In this document: in pieces, positions 21,018 through 30,345 of the stretch
Numbering within the stretch: position 1 is the first letter of the stretch
Layout: every line of letters starts with the position of its first letter
Source of the DNA: Earliella scabrosa
Taxonomy: Eukaryota > Basidiomycota > Agaricomycetes > Polyporales > Polyporaceae
NCBI GenBank assembly: GCA_022605405.1
Contig: JABYQQ010000007.1
Span: 1,984,001-2,048,000, forward strand
Direction of reading: 5' to 3'
DNA: 64,000 nucleotides
Notes under the pieces: generated by a model
Databases searched by the model: none
What the model saw: only the letters and a program-made list of their open reading frames with translations
What the model was told of the DNA's origin: nothing
Made by a program: the position numbers and the translations under genes

Positions 21018-22227
21018 ATGCCCAGTACGTCTGGTCTGACGATGGTGGAAATCGAATCGGTTGGCAACAGCATCCGAGTCCTAGCTCGCAGTCTGGACAC
21101 CGAAGTCATGGCGTATGTCGTTCCTTCATCGCGTCTGTTTGCTGTTTGACGTGACCATACTGCTAGGGTTCTCTCACCTCTCCGCTTCTCCCAGGAACCG
21201 TCAGCATGGGAGAACGAAGTGGAGGCTGTGTTCACCCGTTTCTATAGGGAGCCTAGAGCTGCGCTCAGGCGTCACATTCAGCGTGTTGCTCAGTACTTCC
21301 GGCGCTTCCAGCCCACGCAGACTATAGTAGGTAGGCTAGACGATGCATCCCGAAGGCTCGAACGGTACTACGTGGCACTTGGCTTGGTGAGCCTCGGATC
21401 TCATGCTCATAGTGCGCGCGAACTAAGTGAAGCTCTAGCTCTCCGCCATAACGTCAGGCGGCGCCGCAATCGATCGCTACTCCGCGGACGAAGTACGCAG
21501 GCGTATTCCTATTGTTGACGAGATGATCTCGTCTGCCACCCAAGCCATGCTAGTCTCTTGCGCGAACCTGGAAAGACAGCTTGAAATCTTCCGCTGCCTG
21601 GAGCGACCAACGGGGGTAAGTTCTTATAAACTCTCATGCTCATTCACTTGAACCCATTGCTCCATAGCCCCTCGCGGCCTTGCAATCCCTCCATGGTAAT
21701 CTACCAGATGCAATGATGCTGGACGCGAGGAGTCACCTCCAACGATTGGCCACGCTGTGGACCGAGCGACGAGCGACTGTTGCCCGTGCCACAGCATTGG
21801 TGGCAGAGCTTACTACGCCGAACCCCGAGCCTCCGCATGCCGCGCTTTTCGCCGTGGGCGTGTCTGAACTCTTACAGCTGCAAACCCGATTGGAGGAGCA
21901 AGTTCCGTTGCAGCTAGAGTCGCTTGACTTTGTGAAGGCAGGTTCTCAGAGTTTGGGTTTTCGATGTACGTTACTGACACGATCGATCAGGACATGCTTG
22001 AATACGTACGAACATACCCCCCGGTCTCGGCGGAAGGGCTTCTAGTGCCCCCGATACGCCTTGCTCGCTCCCAGTGGGAATGTCGACACATTGTCGTTGG
22101 ATTGGACCTCATCGATCGTGTACGATCCCTTAACTCTTCTCGCTCACTCCGATGGTTGACCTTTCCACAGATTCTGGATGAGATCGCGCTGCTAGTACAT
22201 GGGATGATTGACTTGCTTGAGTGGTGA
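21018..22227 (+). CDS. family-1 helical protein, copy c
   Basis: Not recognised by name. About 320 residues in six exons from ATG 21018 to TGA 22227. Exon 1 ends SVGNSIRVLARSLDTEVMA; exon 2 reads VLSPLRFSQEPSAWENEVEA and REPRAALRRHIQRVAQYFRR; then IDRYSADEVRRRIPIVDEMI, ATQAMLVSCANLERQLEIFR, SHLQRLATLWTERRATVARA, GVSELLQLQTRLEEQVPLQL, ARSQWECRHIVVGLDLID and ILDEIALLVHGMIDLLEW. The exon-1 end and the SQEPSAW motif match the copy at 4364-5640 (SLAKSLDDGLRK, SQEEAW), and the intron falls at the equivalent place. All-helical, soluble. Its partner across a 188-bp gap is a family-3 gene. Introns are 50-65 bp with good GT..AG ends, so the model is reliable even though the role is unknown. Confidence 0.65.
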
Positions 22228-23601
22228 CCTGCCAGTGCCGTGTTTACGGCTTCGTGTACCGACAGCTAATGACAGTTCTCGACGATATCGTTTTGTGCTA
22301 GTGGGGGAATAGTGTACGCTACCATGATTGGTATGTTCACTTCCAGAGAAGCTCGCGTGTGTTCATCATGCATCATGAGATCTTGTGCCCGAGCGATAGT
22401 CCGATAATGTGCAGTATCTATAACCTATGGAACATCGCGCCGCGCGGCTACACTTTGGGAGCGTCCATCGCGGAGCGAACAACATTCACCTCTTACTAGG
22501 CCGATCGCCGAAGTCGGCCAGTGCGGGACTTCCCTCTGGCATTATGCCTGGACGATGGCTATGAACAGAATGGAGACCTGCGGTAAGCACCTCTATCATC
22601 CATCGACGTTTGAGGAACTCACATCATCTTGCACTCCGGACTGCTCGTTCTGTCCGGCACCTTCGGAGCGTGTTCGGGTTCTAAACCACTGGCTCAAGCA
22701 GCGTGCGAAGTACCAACGTTCTACTATACATCTGCATAACCACAAGATTATGCTCGACAACATTGATGTCCACCGGTGACCAGTGACCGGTGACGTCGGT
22801 AAGCTCAAGGTCTGCAGTATCGACGACATACCGGCGCCGCCTAACTCCATGTGGGACAGACGAGTAGACGCGTACGAAACTCCGGTCTGTGCGATGTCGA
22901 GTACTAGCTCGAGGTGCTTCGTCGACGGCGAGCTTGTCATGCTTACCTACAGCAAATTCGTGCCATCCGCGCTAACATGTACAGGTTAGAGCAACGGGAC
23001 AGCCGCTGAGCGCCCGATTTAGTTGGCTCGAGAGCCGGGTCAAGACAATGCTGCTACATACCTAGGCCTAGCCTATCGTGCACGGTACCCTGACCCTGAG
23101 GCTGCCTGACTTGCAGGAACACGGAGCAACTCACCGTACGAGTATTTCCTCAATAGACTCTTCGTCCAGCACTAACACCAGCACACTTCAGACCTAATTG
23201 GCAAGGCATGTCGAGCGTCGGTGCGTACATGTACACGTTGACGCGGTACCGTGCTACTTATCTCTCGGGTCTATCATTTGTAGTATACGGCGGCGCGAGC
23301 CTCTTGCTTAAACTTGATCGTTCGCCGATAAGTACTTACTTACTCCCCGATCGCTTATTCCATCAACCCAGTGGATGCACGTAAAGATAGTTGTCTGATG
23401 TGGTCGTTTGCCAAGCTGATACGCGGTAAGCACTTTCAGTCTCACTCCCGATCTAGGCCTGATTAATCGCATCAAGCACATGATCCGTACAACCACGTCT
23501 TTGCGTTCCCCTCTCATTCTGAAGTTCGCTATTCCCCTGAACGCTACTCAGCACCAGCTCGCTCGCTTGACTACTTCTACTTCCTCTTCACGACTTCCAA
23601 C
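22228..23601. other. gene-free stretch upstream of the transposase
   Basis: 1.37 kb without a convincing gene. At 22770-22798 there is a nested repeat of GTGACCGGTGAC and GTGACCAGTGACC; a related GACCGGTAAC follows the transposase stop at 28053. A rightward frame at 22555-22779 has some coding-like codons (Cys-rich, TPDCSFCP) but no exon partner. CACTA-like ends were sought; CACTAACACC at 23172 is the only candidate and has no matched partner that I can find. Confidence 0.35.
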
Positions 23602-26600
23602 ATGACCGAGACTCAGACCCCAGAACCGTATACCACTGCACGACGTCGGAGGATGTACGACCAACACCGTCGAGCCCCCTCCGAGGAACGTATCGCACAG
23701 GTCGACAGTGACGTTGAGACCAAACCACAAAAGTGAGAAGCTCAATGGCTCCCGAGGTGGTTTGCTTGTTCACACGAGAATGTTAGCTATGAACAGAGCC
23801 CTCAAGAGACGACCTCAGACACGGACGATTTCCGCCATCTAGATCCCGGCGTGTTGAACGATGCGAACGCAAGCCTCGAACCCCCCGAATCATCCATGAT
23901 CCAAGATCTTCTTCGAATCGAAAGCGCAATGTTACACAGTATGACCACTTTCAACCTTCCATCGCGTGGCCTGCTATTCGCAACTACTCCCTCTCCAACG
24001 GTTCCCTATGTGCGTCAGGGACTCGCTGAGATGACGCCATGCAACACCGGTCAATTCGCACTCGATCCTCGTGCCGAGGTCAATCGGGAGTTCCTCCTCT
24101 ACGAAGGCTGGCTGCAGGCAACGTACTGGTCACTCTTGGGGATCGCCACTGAACCGAATACCGAGGCGCACGAGCTTCGCCAACGGCTGATCGTCGACAT
24201 TGCTGCGGAGCGGGAGCGTCTTGAGGACCTGAGAGAGCTGAACTGGACCGTCAAATCACATAGCAAGTCGAGCCGTCCAGGGTTCATCGGGGATCATACC
24301 GTTGACACCAGTAAGTCCGTGACTATTGCCTGAGCTCTCTGATGAACCTGAAATGAACTGGACAATAGGCTATCTGTATGAACGAAATCCGAGCTCATGG
24401 GCGCCTGAAGAAGCTCCACTTTTCGCCTCCTCTATTGTAGCCGCCACCATGAATCTCCTCTACGGAGTATCTAATGACACCACAAAACTTCTACTCGAGG
24501 GCCTCCGCACGGTGACGCGGCTGACCCTACAATACGCACGACACCCACATCCCCTATCGCCTGAAGATGAACGACTTCTCTATTTTCTCTCTCGCGACCC
24601 TCGCACCATCCTACACGCATTTGACCTGGACCCTCGGGTGCAATCATACGTCTGCTGTCCCGAGTGCTTTGCGCTCTACGAGCATGGTGACGGATCGCCG
24701 AAGAATTGCACCTTCCGCGCCGCGAAAAACGCCCCACCCTGCAACGCGAAGCTTTGGCGCAACCACTCCACCAGCGAAACCAAACTCTCGACCCCCATTC
24801 GCAAGTATCTGCACCAGTCCATGAAACATTGGCTTGCCCGCCTGTTGTCTCGAGCGGATATCGAGACTTGGCTCGAGTATGCTAAACACGCGGACCCGTC
24901 GTCGTCGATGAAGGACATCTTCGACGCTGAACTTCTTCGGCGCTTCCGCGGTGCAGATGGGAAACCTTTTCTGGAGGCGACCAGTGACGAGCTCCGTCTT
25001 GTCTTCAGCCTCTCAATCGACAGTTTCAATCCTTACCAGATGAAGCAGGCGAAGAAGAAGGTCTCGACTACCGCGATTTACATGGTCTGTCTCAATCTCC
25101 CACCGCACCTTCGGTATCTTCCCGAGAACGTCTATCTCGTGGGCGTCATCCCAGGGCCAACGAAGCCCTCTGCGGAGCAGATCGACCACTTCCTTGCCAT
25201 TCTGGTCGAGGAACTCCTGGAGTTCTGGAACCCCGGAGTGTGGTTCTCTCGCACGGCGAAGGTTCCCCATGGACGTAAAGTCTTGGCTGCGTTGATTCCC
25301 CTTGTATGCGACCTTGTCGCCGCTCGCCAGATCGCTGGACTCGGTGCTCACAATCACGCAATATCGCCATGCAGCCTGTGCGATATCACTAGTCTAGAGG
25401 TTGAGGAAACCGATCCGGAGAAGTTTCCACCTCGTAGCCTCTCCGCCCACCTCAAGGCTGCTCAACAGTGGCTTGAAGCGGATACCCTCGCTGAAAGGCA
25501 ACGTCTCTTTAAGAAGACCGGTATACGACACTCGGAACTGCTTCGTCTGCCGTACTGGAATCCGATATTGTACATCGTTGTGGACACCATGCACAACCTC
25601 TATCTCGGCCTCATTTCCCGCCATATTCGCGATATATGGGGAATCAACGAGAAGGAACCGGACGGGATCCCGCGTGGCTGCAAGTCCCCCAAGGCGCCTC
25701 CTCGCCCGCCAAAGAAGGCGATGCTGAAGGGCATCCGGACCCTCTGTTATGGCAGCGATGAGGCACTTCAGGAGCTGTCATGGTCGGTGATCTTCCACCT
25801 TTGCAAGAATCGCGGCCTGAGGCGGGCAGGAAGCATCGCTTTACTTGCGTCGCATCTCAGGGAGTGGGTGAGCACATTGCCTAATGTTCCGTGAAGCTTG
25901 TGATCTGAATCCATGATCAGCGTGCAACTCGCGGATATCCAAAGCCAGGTTCAGTTCTGGACAGCGAGCTCCCCGCCGACATGCTGGAGATCGATTTCGG
26001 AGGCGGAGACGCCCCACCGGCTGAAGAATTGACAACGGATTCGCACGCACCCACCGCGAAGGCTCCGCTTACTGCACAAGAGATGGAGGAAGCCGAAGCA
26101 GTCCTCCGCAAGTCCAGGGACGCCGAGACTCTGTCAAAACAACTAGGCAAAGTTCTCCAAGCGCTATGCAAAAAGTACAATCTCGCGAGCTCCGGGAACA
26201 AGCTTACTCTGGCAACTCGTCTCATGACATGGGTATGTTGCATGTTACGATACCTACTGCATGGTCTGATGGCTTGTACAGAAGGAGAGCCATCCTGCGC
26301 CTCTCGATCATCGGGTGAGCAATTGTGATCGTACACAGGAGATCTGTACCCATCGTCTACTCAGGAAACAGACACTCAGTCAATCAACGAGCCCCTCAAG
26401 ATTGTGGGCGCGAAGGTCACTTCTTCTTCATGTTGTCAATTCTGTATCTGACATCGTGTGACATAGCCGCGCAAACGGCATGGTGGCGCCCTCGGCATCA
26501 ATACGCTTGCAGCATTCCGCGAGGACCGGGAGCGGATGGAACTTCCCTCTTGGTTGAACGCTGCGCCTGCTGCGTTCGGAACCACGCAGCACGGAAAGTT

Positions 26601-28053
26601 GAGCGCTGATCAATGGCGAACAGTTGGAACCCTCAATATGCCAATCACGCTAATCCGTACATGGGGAGCTGAAGTGGAGGAGACTTTGTCTAACGTCACT
26701 GCGGAGACGCCGTTATACTCATTGACAGGGGGATCATTGGACGACCAGGCTGACGGCGATCCTGCGCAGGAGCAGGCCCGACGTCTACGGATGCTGACCA
26801 ACTTTCTGGACCTCGTAGAGGCTGTTGAGACAATCGGTCTTCTGGAGATCACGGAAGAGGAAATTGAACGCGCTGAAATTGCCTTGGAGAAGTACGTGGC
26901 GGGCCTCAAGTCCTTGTATAAAGAGGCGAAGATACAGACCAATCACCATCTGGCCCTCCACCTAGGCGTCTTCATCCGGCTGTTTGGTCCGGTACACTCT
27001 TGGAGAGCCTTTGTTTTCGAACGCATGAACTACGTGCTGCAATCCACGAAGTCTAGCAACATCTTTGGTAAGTTTTGCCAGACGTGAGGCTTTGACCCGG
27101 AACGCTGAGTGGTCCACAGGTAATATGGAGATATCCTTCATGCTGCATGCCTGTCGAGCCGCCACTCTCCGTCCACTACTCCGGTCTCCACACCTCCGTC
27201 CCGCAATGGAGGAATTCATCGCAACCCACCAAAGGCTTAGTGGTGAAGATCGTCGTGGCATGCGCTTTGACGACCTCTACAGGACCAATGTAGACAAAAG
27301 CCCTCGTGGGGACCCCGGGAGTATCCCCAAGCGCATACAGCTGGACGGTGTCAAGATGGCTGCGATCGTTCACCGCCTGAATGCAGAATCTGGTCGAGAA
27401 CTCTACATCGACGGTACTCTCGGTAGGGGCCACCCCGGCCAGATACCACTGTTCCGCGCGGCCGTATCTTGCGCAAGGGTCGCCATCTCAGGCGTGTTCT
27501 ACAAGCCACAGAAGCGGTCCCGAGGAGACAGTAACATCATCTTCGGGGATCCTAAGAAGCCTGGCGTTCAACGACCCGGTCGTATCCACGCCATCGTTCT
27601 GTTCAGTCGCGATCAGCTCGATGGCACGACTGCTGAGGAGACCTTTCTGTTCGTCAAGCAATTACAAGATCTCTCTCTCGAGGACGCCAAGCTGGATCCC
27701 TTCCGGAGGTACGGCTCAGTTGGTGGAAGACTTTACTACGATGCCACGGCGGAGGAAACAATCGCGCTTCGACCCGCTGACATAGTGTGCCATTTCGCAC
27801 GGACGCGTATGGGTACACTCACCGTTCGACGCCGAGGAGAGAAGGTTCGCTTAAGCAAAGCGTGCGTCCATGTAAGACACCTGGATCGGGTGAGTGGATT
27901 GGTGTTGAACATCATAGCGGTGGATCTAAAACGACGACAACGATCCAGCTGCTGCATAGCTCTCACACCAACATTCAGGAAGACAGTGCAGATGTTGACT
28001 GGGACGAGGTGGAACGCGAGGGTGGTGATGGCGTGGACGGGAGTGATGAATGA
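23602..28053 (+). CDS. Plavaka/Tnp2-type DDE transposase, apparently intact
   Basis: A large CACTA-related transposase of the kind common in mushroom genomes. Some eight exons give about 1,250 residues from ATG 23602 to TGA 28053 with no breaks. After a variable N-terminus comes a zinc-binding-like block (YVCCPECFALY then CTF and PPCNAKL), then the catalytic core: LSIDSFNPY (first Asp), TTAIYMVCLNLPPHLRY, LVGVIPGPTKPSAEQIDHFL, ELLEFWNPGVWFSRTA, GRKVLAALIPLVCDLVAARQ, the HNHAISPCSLC knuckle and VVDTMHNLYLGLISRHIRDI (second Asp). An exon at 26.0-26.23 kb has a SAP-like segment, LQALCKKYNLASSGNKLTLA. The C-terminal part (LSADQWRTVGTLNMPITLIR, NHHLALHLGVFIRLFGPVHS, WRAFVFERMNYVLQ) is also typical of the family. 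The last exon is acidic. The intact frame suggests a young, possibly active copy. Terminal inverted repeats were not found by eye. Confidence 0.85.
23602..28053 (+). mobile_element. core of a Plavaka-like DNA transposon, ends undefined
   Basis: Defined only by its transposase. CACTA-type elements normally end in short inverted repeats starting CACTA/G with subterminal motifs; I could not locate a matched pair. The modular direct repeats at 16560-17985 and 28102-29345 bracket it but are much longer than, and in the wrong orientation for, such ends. Confidence 0.5.
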
Positions 28054-28101
28054 CCGGTAACATGTAACAATCCGTTGGGGGCTGCACTGCCAGCTGTTTC
28101 A

Positions 28102-29345
28102 TCATGACGTGACAACCGACCTCGTATTCCCCTCCGCTCTCGCCCCCCTGTACTCTCCATGCTCGGCGGTCGACTCGTCGCAATCTCCGCGTCAACGTCC
28201 TCATCTCACCACTCCCGATTTACAATCGAGTCCGGCACGGTTCGGTGACCGACACGACGATACACCGTCCGCGGTGAGTGCCGTTATGGGTGCGCCCATG
28301 CATGACGAGGGGGATGGGGCGAGTACGATGCACCGGAATGCCTGGCGAGTCGACCCCGCTCCTCGTCGTCACGACGAGGGAGACGTCGGTGCCGAGGCTG
28401 AGGACATCGTATCCTCATCCCGCTCGTTGCTGGTCCATGCTGTTCAATCTCTGACGGATCGGTCTTGACAGGTGCTGGTCAGACATCTGCAAGGCCCGGG
28501 GGCTCCGTGAAAGCCTGCATTCGGCGACCGATTTGCAATCGGGCGCGGCGAAGGCGTCTCGCCGCAGCCACGGGTGAGTCTTGGTTGGGGGTTGGCATGC
28601 GCGAGCTAGACGGGCTGGGTAGATCCGGTGCACCAGAACGCCTGACAAGTCGACTTAGCTCTCTCGTCATCACGACGAGGGAGACGTCGGTGTCGAGGCT
28701 GAGGGGCGCCGTCGATCGACTTATCCCGCCAGTGCGTAGCGGATGCGCAGCTCCGGCGTATCTGTTCGACTTCTGACTTCGTCTCGTATCTTTGCAGCCG
28801 TTGGTGACTGACCTACGCAGCGCAGATGGCGTCTCGGGCGGGGCTGAACAGTGTCTGCGGCCAATTCGCGTTCGCGAGTGGCGCAGGCGTCTCGTCACCT
28901 CTGGTTTGGATCGCACGGTGAGTGACCCTCCTCTACGTGGACGGGCTGGATGGACGCGGCGCCTCAGAATGCGTGGTGGGTCGGCCTCGCACTGTATCGT
29001 CATCCCGCTCGTACCCAGTCTATGCTATTCGACGGCTCACGGGTCTTGACAGGTGCTAGCAATGCGTCCGTACGACCGCAGTGCGGGTGCGGGGCTTGGG
29101 GTTCGTGAAGCTCACCGATTCGCAATCGGGAGCGGCGAAGGGCGTCTCGCCGCAGTCATGACGATGAGGGAGATGTTGATGCCGAGGCTTGGGGCCGCGG
29201 TGACTGTTCTCCCGCGCTCTACTGGTGTCTTCCCCGCTCTTCCGCACACCCTTCCCCTCCACATTTTGACACATCTCTTTTCCGATTTCCTGGCGACAGA
29301 CATACGGAGCGCCGCCGCTGGTAGTGGTTCGATACTCTCTGCGGC
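28102..29345 (+). repeat. right copy of modular direct repeat
   Basis: Same orientation as 16560-17985. From about 28190 to 28965 it is almost base-for-base identical to 16680-17455, with single changes such as CTCTGTG/CTCCGTG; the first type-A spacer is 198 bp in both. Beyond 28965 it has lost parts of two units and ends in a decayed unit at about 29150-29345. The copy begins 49 bp after the transposase stop. High identity points to a recent duplication or to gene conversion. Confidence 0.8.
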
Positions 29346-29651
29346 TGACTGACGTCGGGGGCCCCTTCTCCGGATCTCGCTCATTCCTGTATGACACCCT
29401 TACGCGCTATCTGTCTCTTTGTTCCAGTACTGACGTTTGTGCTTCTGCAGCCGCTCGCAGTTTCGATTCGTTCGCATCCCCATTCATCTCCACGATACAC
29501 ACCGACTATATTTCGACTCATTCTCGAGTGCACACTACATGTATCCCCGAATAGCAATCGGTCTTGCGATTCTGACTGCGTATCGTCGTACAAATCCTCC
29601 TTGCGATTTGGGGTGGCGATAGACTCAATCGTATACCTGGTACGTATGAGA
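29346..29651. other. spacer, nothing recognised
   Basis: About 300 bp between the decayed last repeat unit and the pentamer-rich region. Composition shifts gradually toward AT. No gene seen. Confidence 0.35.
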
Positions 29652-30210
29652 TGTTCTGCAACAAAACATGAGGAGCGATAGCTTGAATGTTTAGTTCATA
29701 TTCAGTGAGATGATTCGTTGGGTAATATGTCTCGAACATTCAATGTGTTCTGTGGATGCATTATTGATGTCATTTGCATGTTCGGGAGGAAGACATAGAG
29801 AGAACGTTCAAGATGCTCTTCTTGTGACTGTTCGGTGTTCCGCATGGGGTACATGTCATATTCATTCTGCGTGCCTGCCGCCCATTCCAAGGGGCCACAT
29901 TTCATGCACATTGCAGGTATATACCTTATGTTACCAGAGAAAGCATATAAAATGTTTGGCACCGTGCTCTGGGCGAGAACATATGCCACACATCCTACAT
30001 GCCGTGCCCATGACCCGTAGATGTTCCACCCTAGACACACACAAGCCACATTGTATATGTTTTGACCATGTTCCGAAGGGAAACAGGTAAAGGAAACGTG
30101 GGAATCAAACTTTGTGTTCGGCCCATGTGATTTCGCTGCTCCCAATGGGCACATGGGAGGATTATTTAACCTGTTGTCTCAATGTTCCCACCATGTACTG
30201 GTCCAGAACA
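29652..30210. repeat. cluster of TGTTC/GAACA pentamers upstream of IPI1
   Basis: Twelve pentamers in 560 bp: TGTTC at 29652, 29746, 29779, 29829, 29836, 30022, 30069, 30115 and 30183; GAACA at 29734, 29977 and 30206. About one would be expected by chance. Most fit RTGTTCYG loosely, several as ATGTTCC or ATGTTCG. The stretch is AT-richer than its surroundings and has no gene. Short motifs in both orientations at irregular spacing recall the subterminal arrays of CACTA-type transposons, or a dense regulator-binding region. Confidence 0.6.
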
Positions 30211-30345
30211 CGGAAAAATGCTCTCAGTGTGGGCAGTCGTAACGGATGCGCGCTAAACCTACCTTTTCTGGACTGGTGCATTTTTCCCCGTGTTAGACGC
30301 TGACGTGGTTCGACACCGACGCTACCAGCATCCAGAGCTTGGAAC

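Noticed and set aside
4364..22227. Homeodomain mating-type locus
   Set aside because: The divergent, fast-changing gene pairs recall one, but no homeodomain recognition helix (WFxNxR) is found in any frame and the usual neighbour gene for mitochondrial intermediate peptidase is absent.
16560..29345. LTR retrotransposon with the direct repeats as LTRs
   Set aside because: No gag, protease, reverse transcriptase or integrase between the repeats, no primer-binding site, and the repeats are internally tandem.
4017..30345. Starship-type giant element
   Set aside because: No DUF3435-type tyrosine recombinase at either border; the only transposase is of the Plavaka/Tnp2 type.
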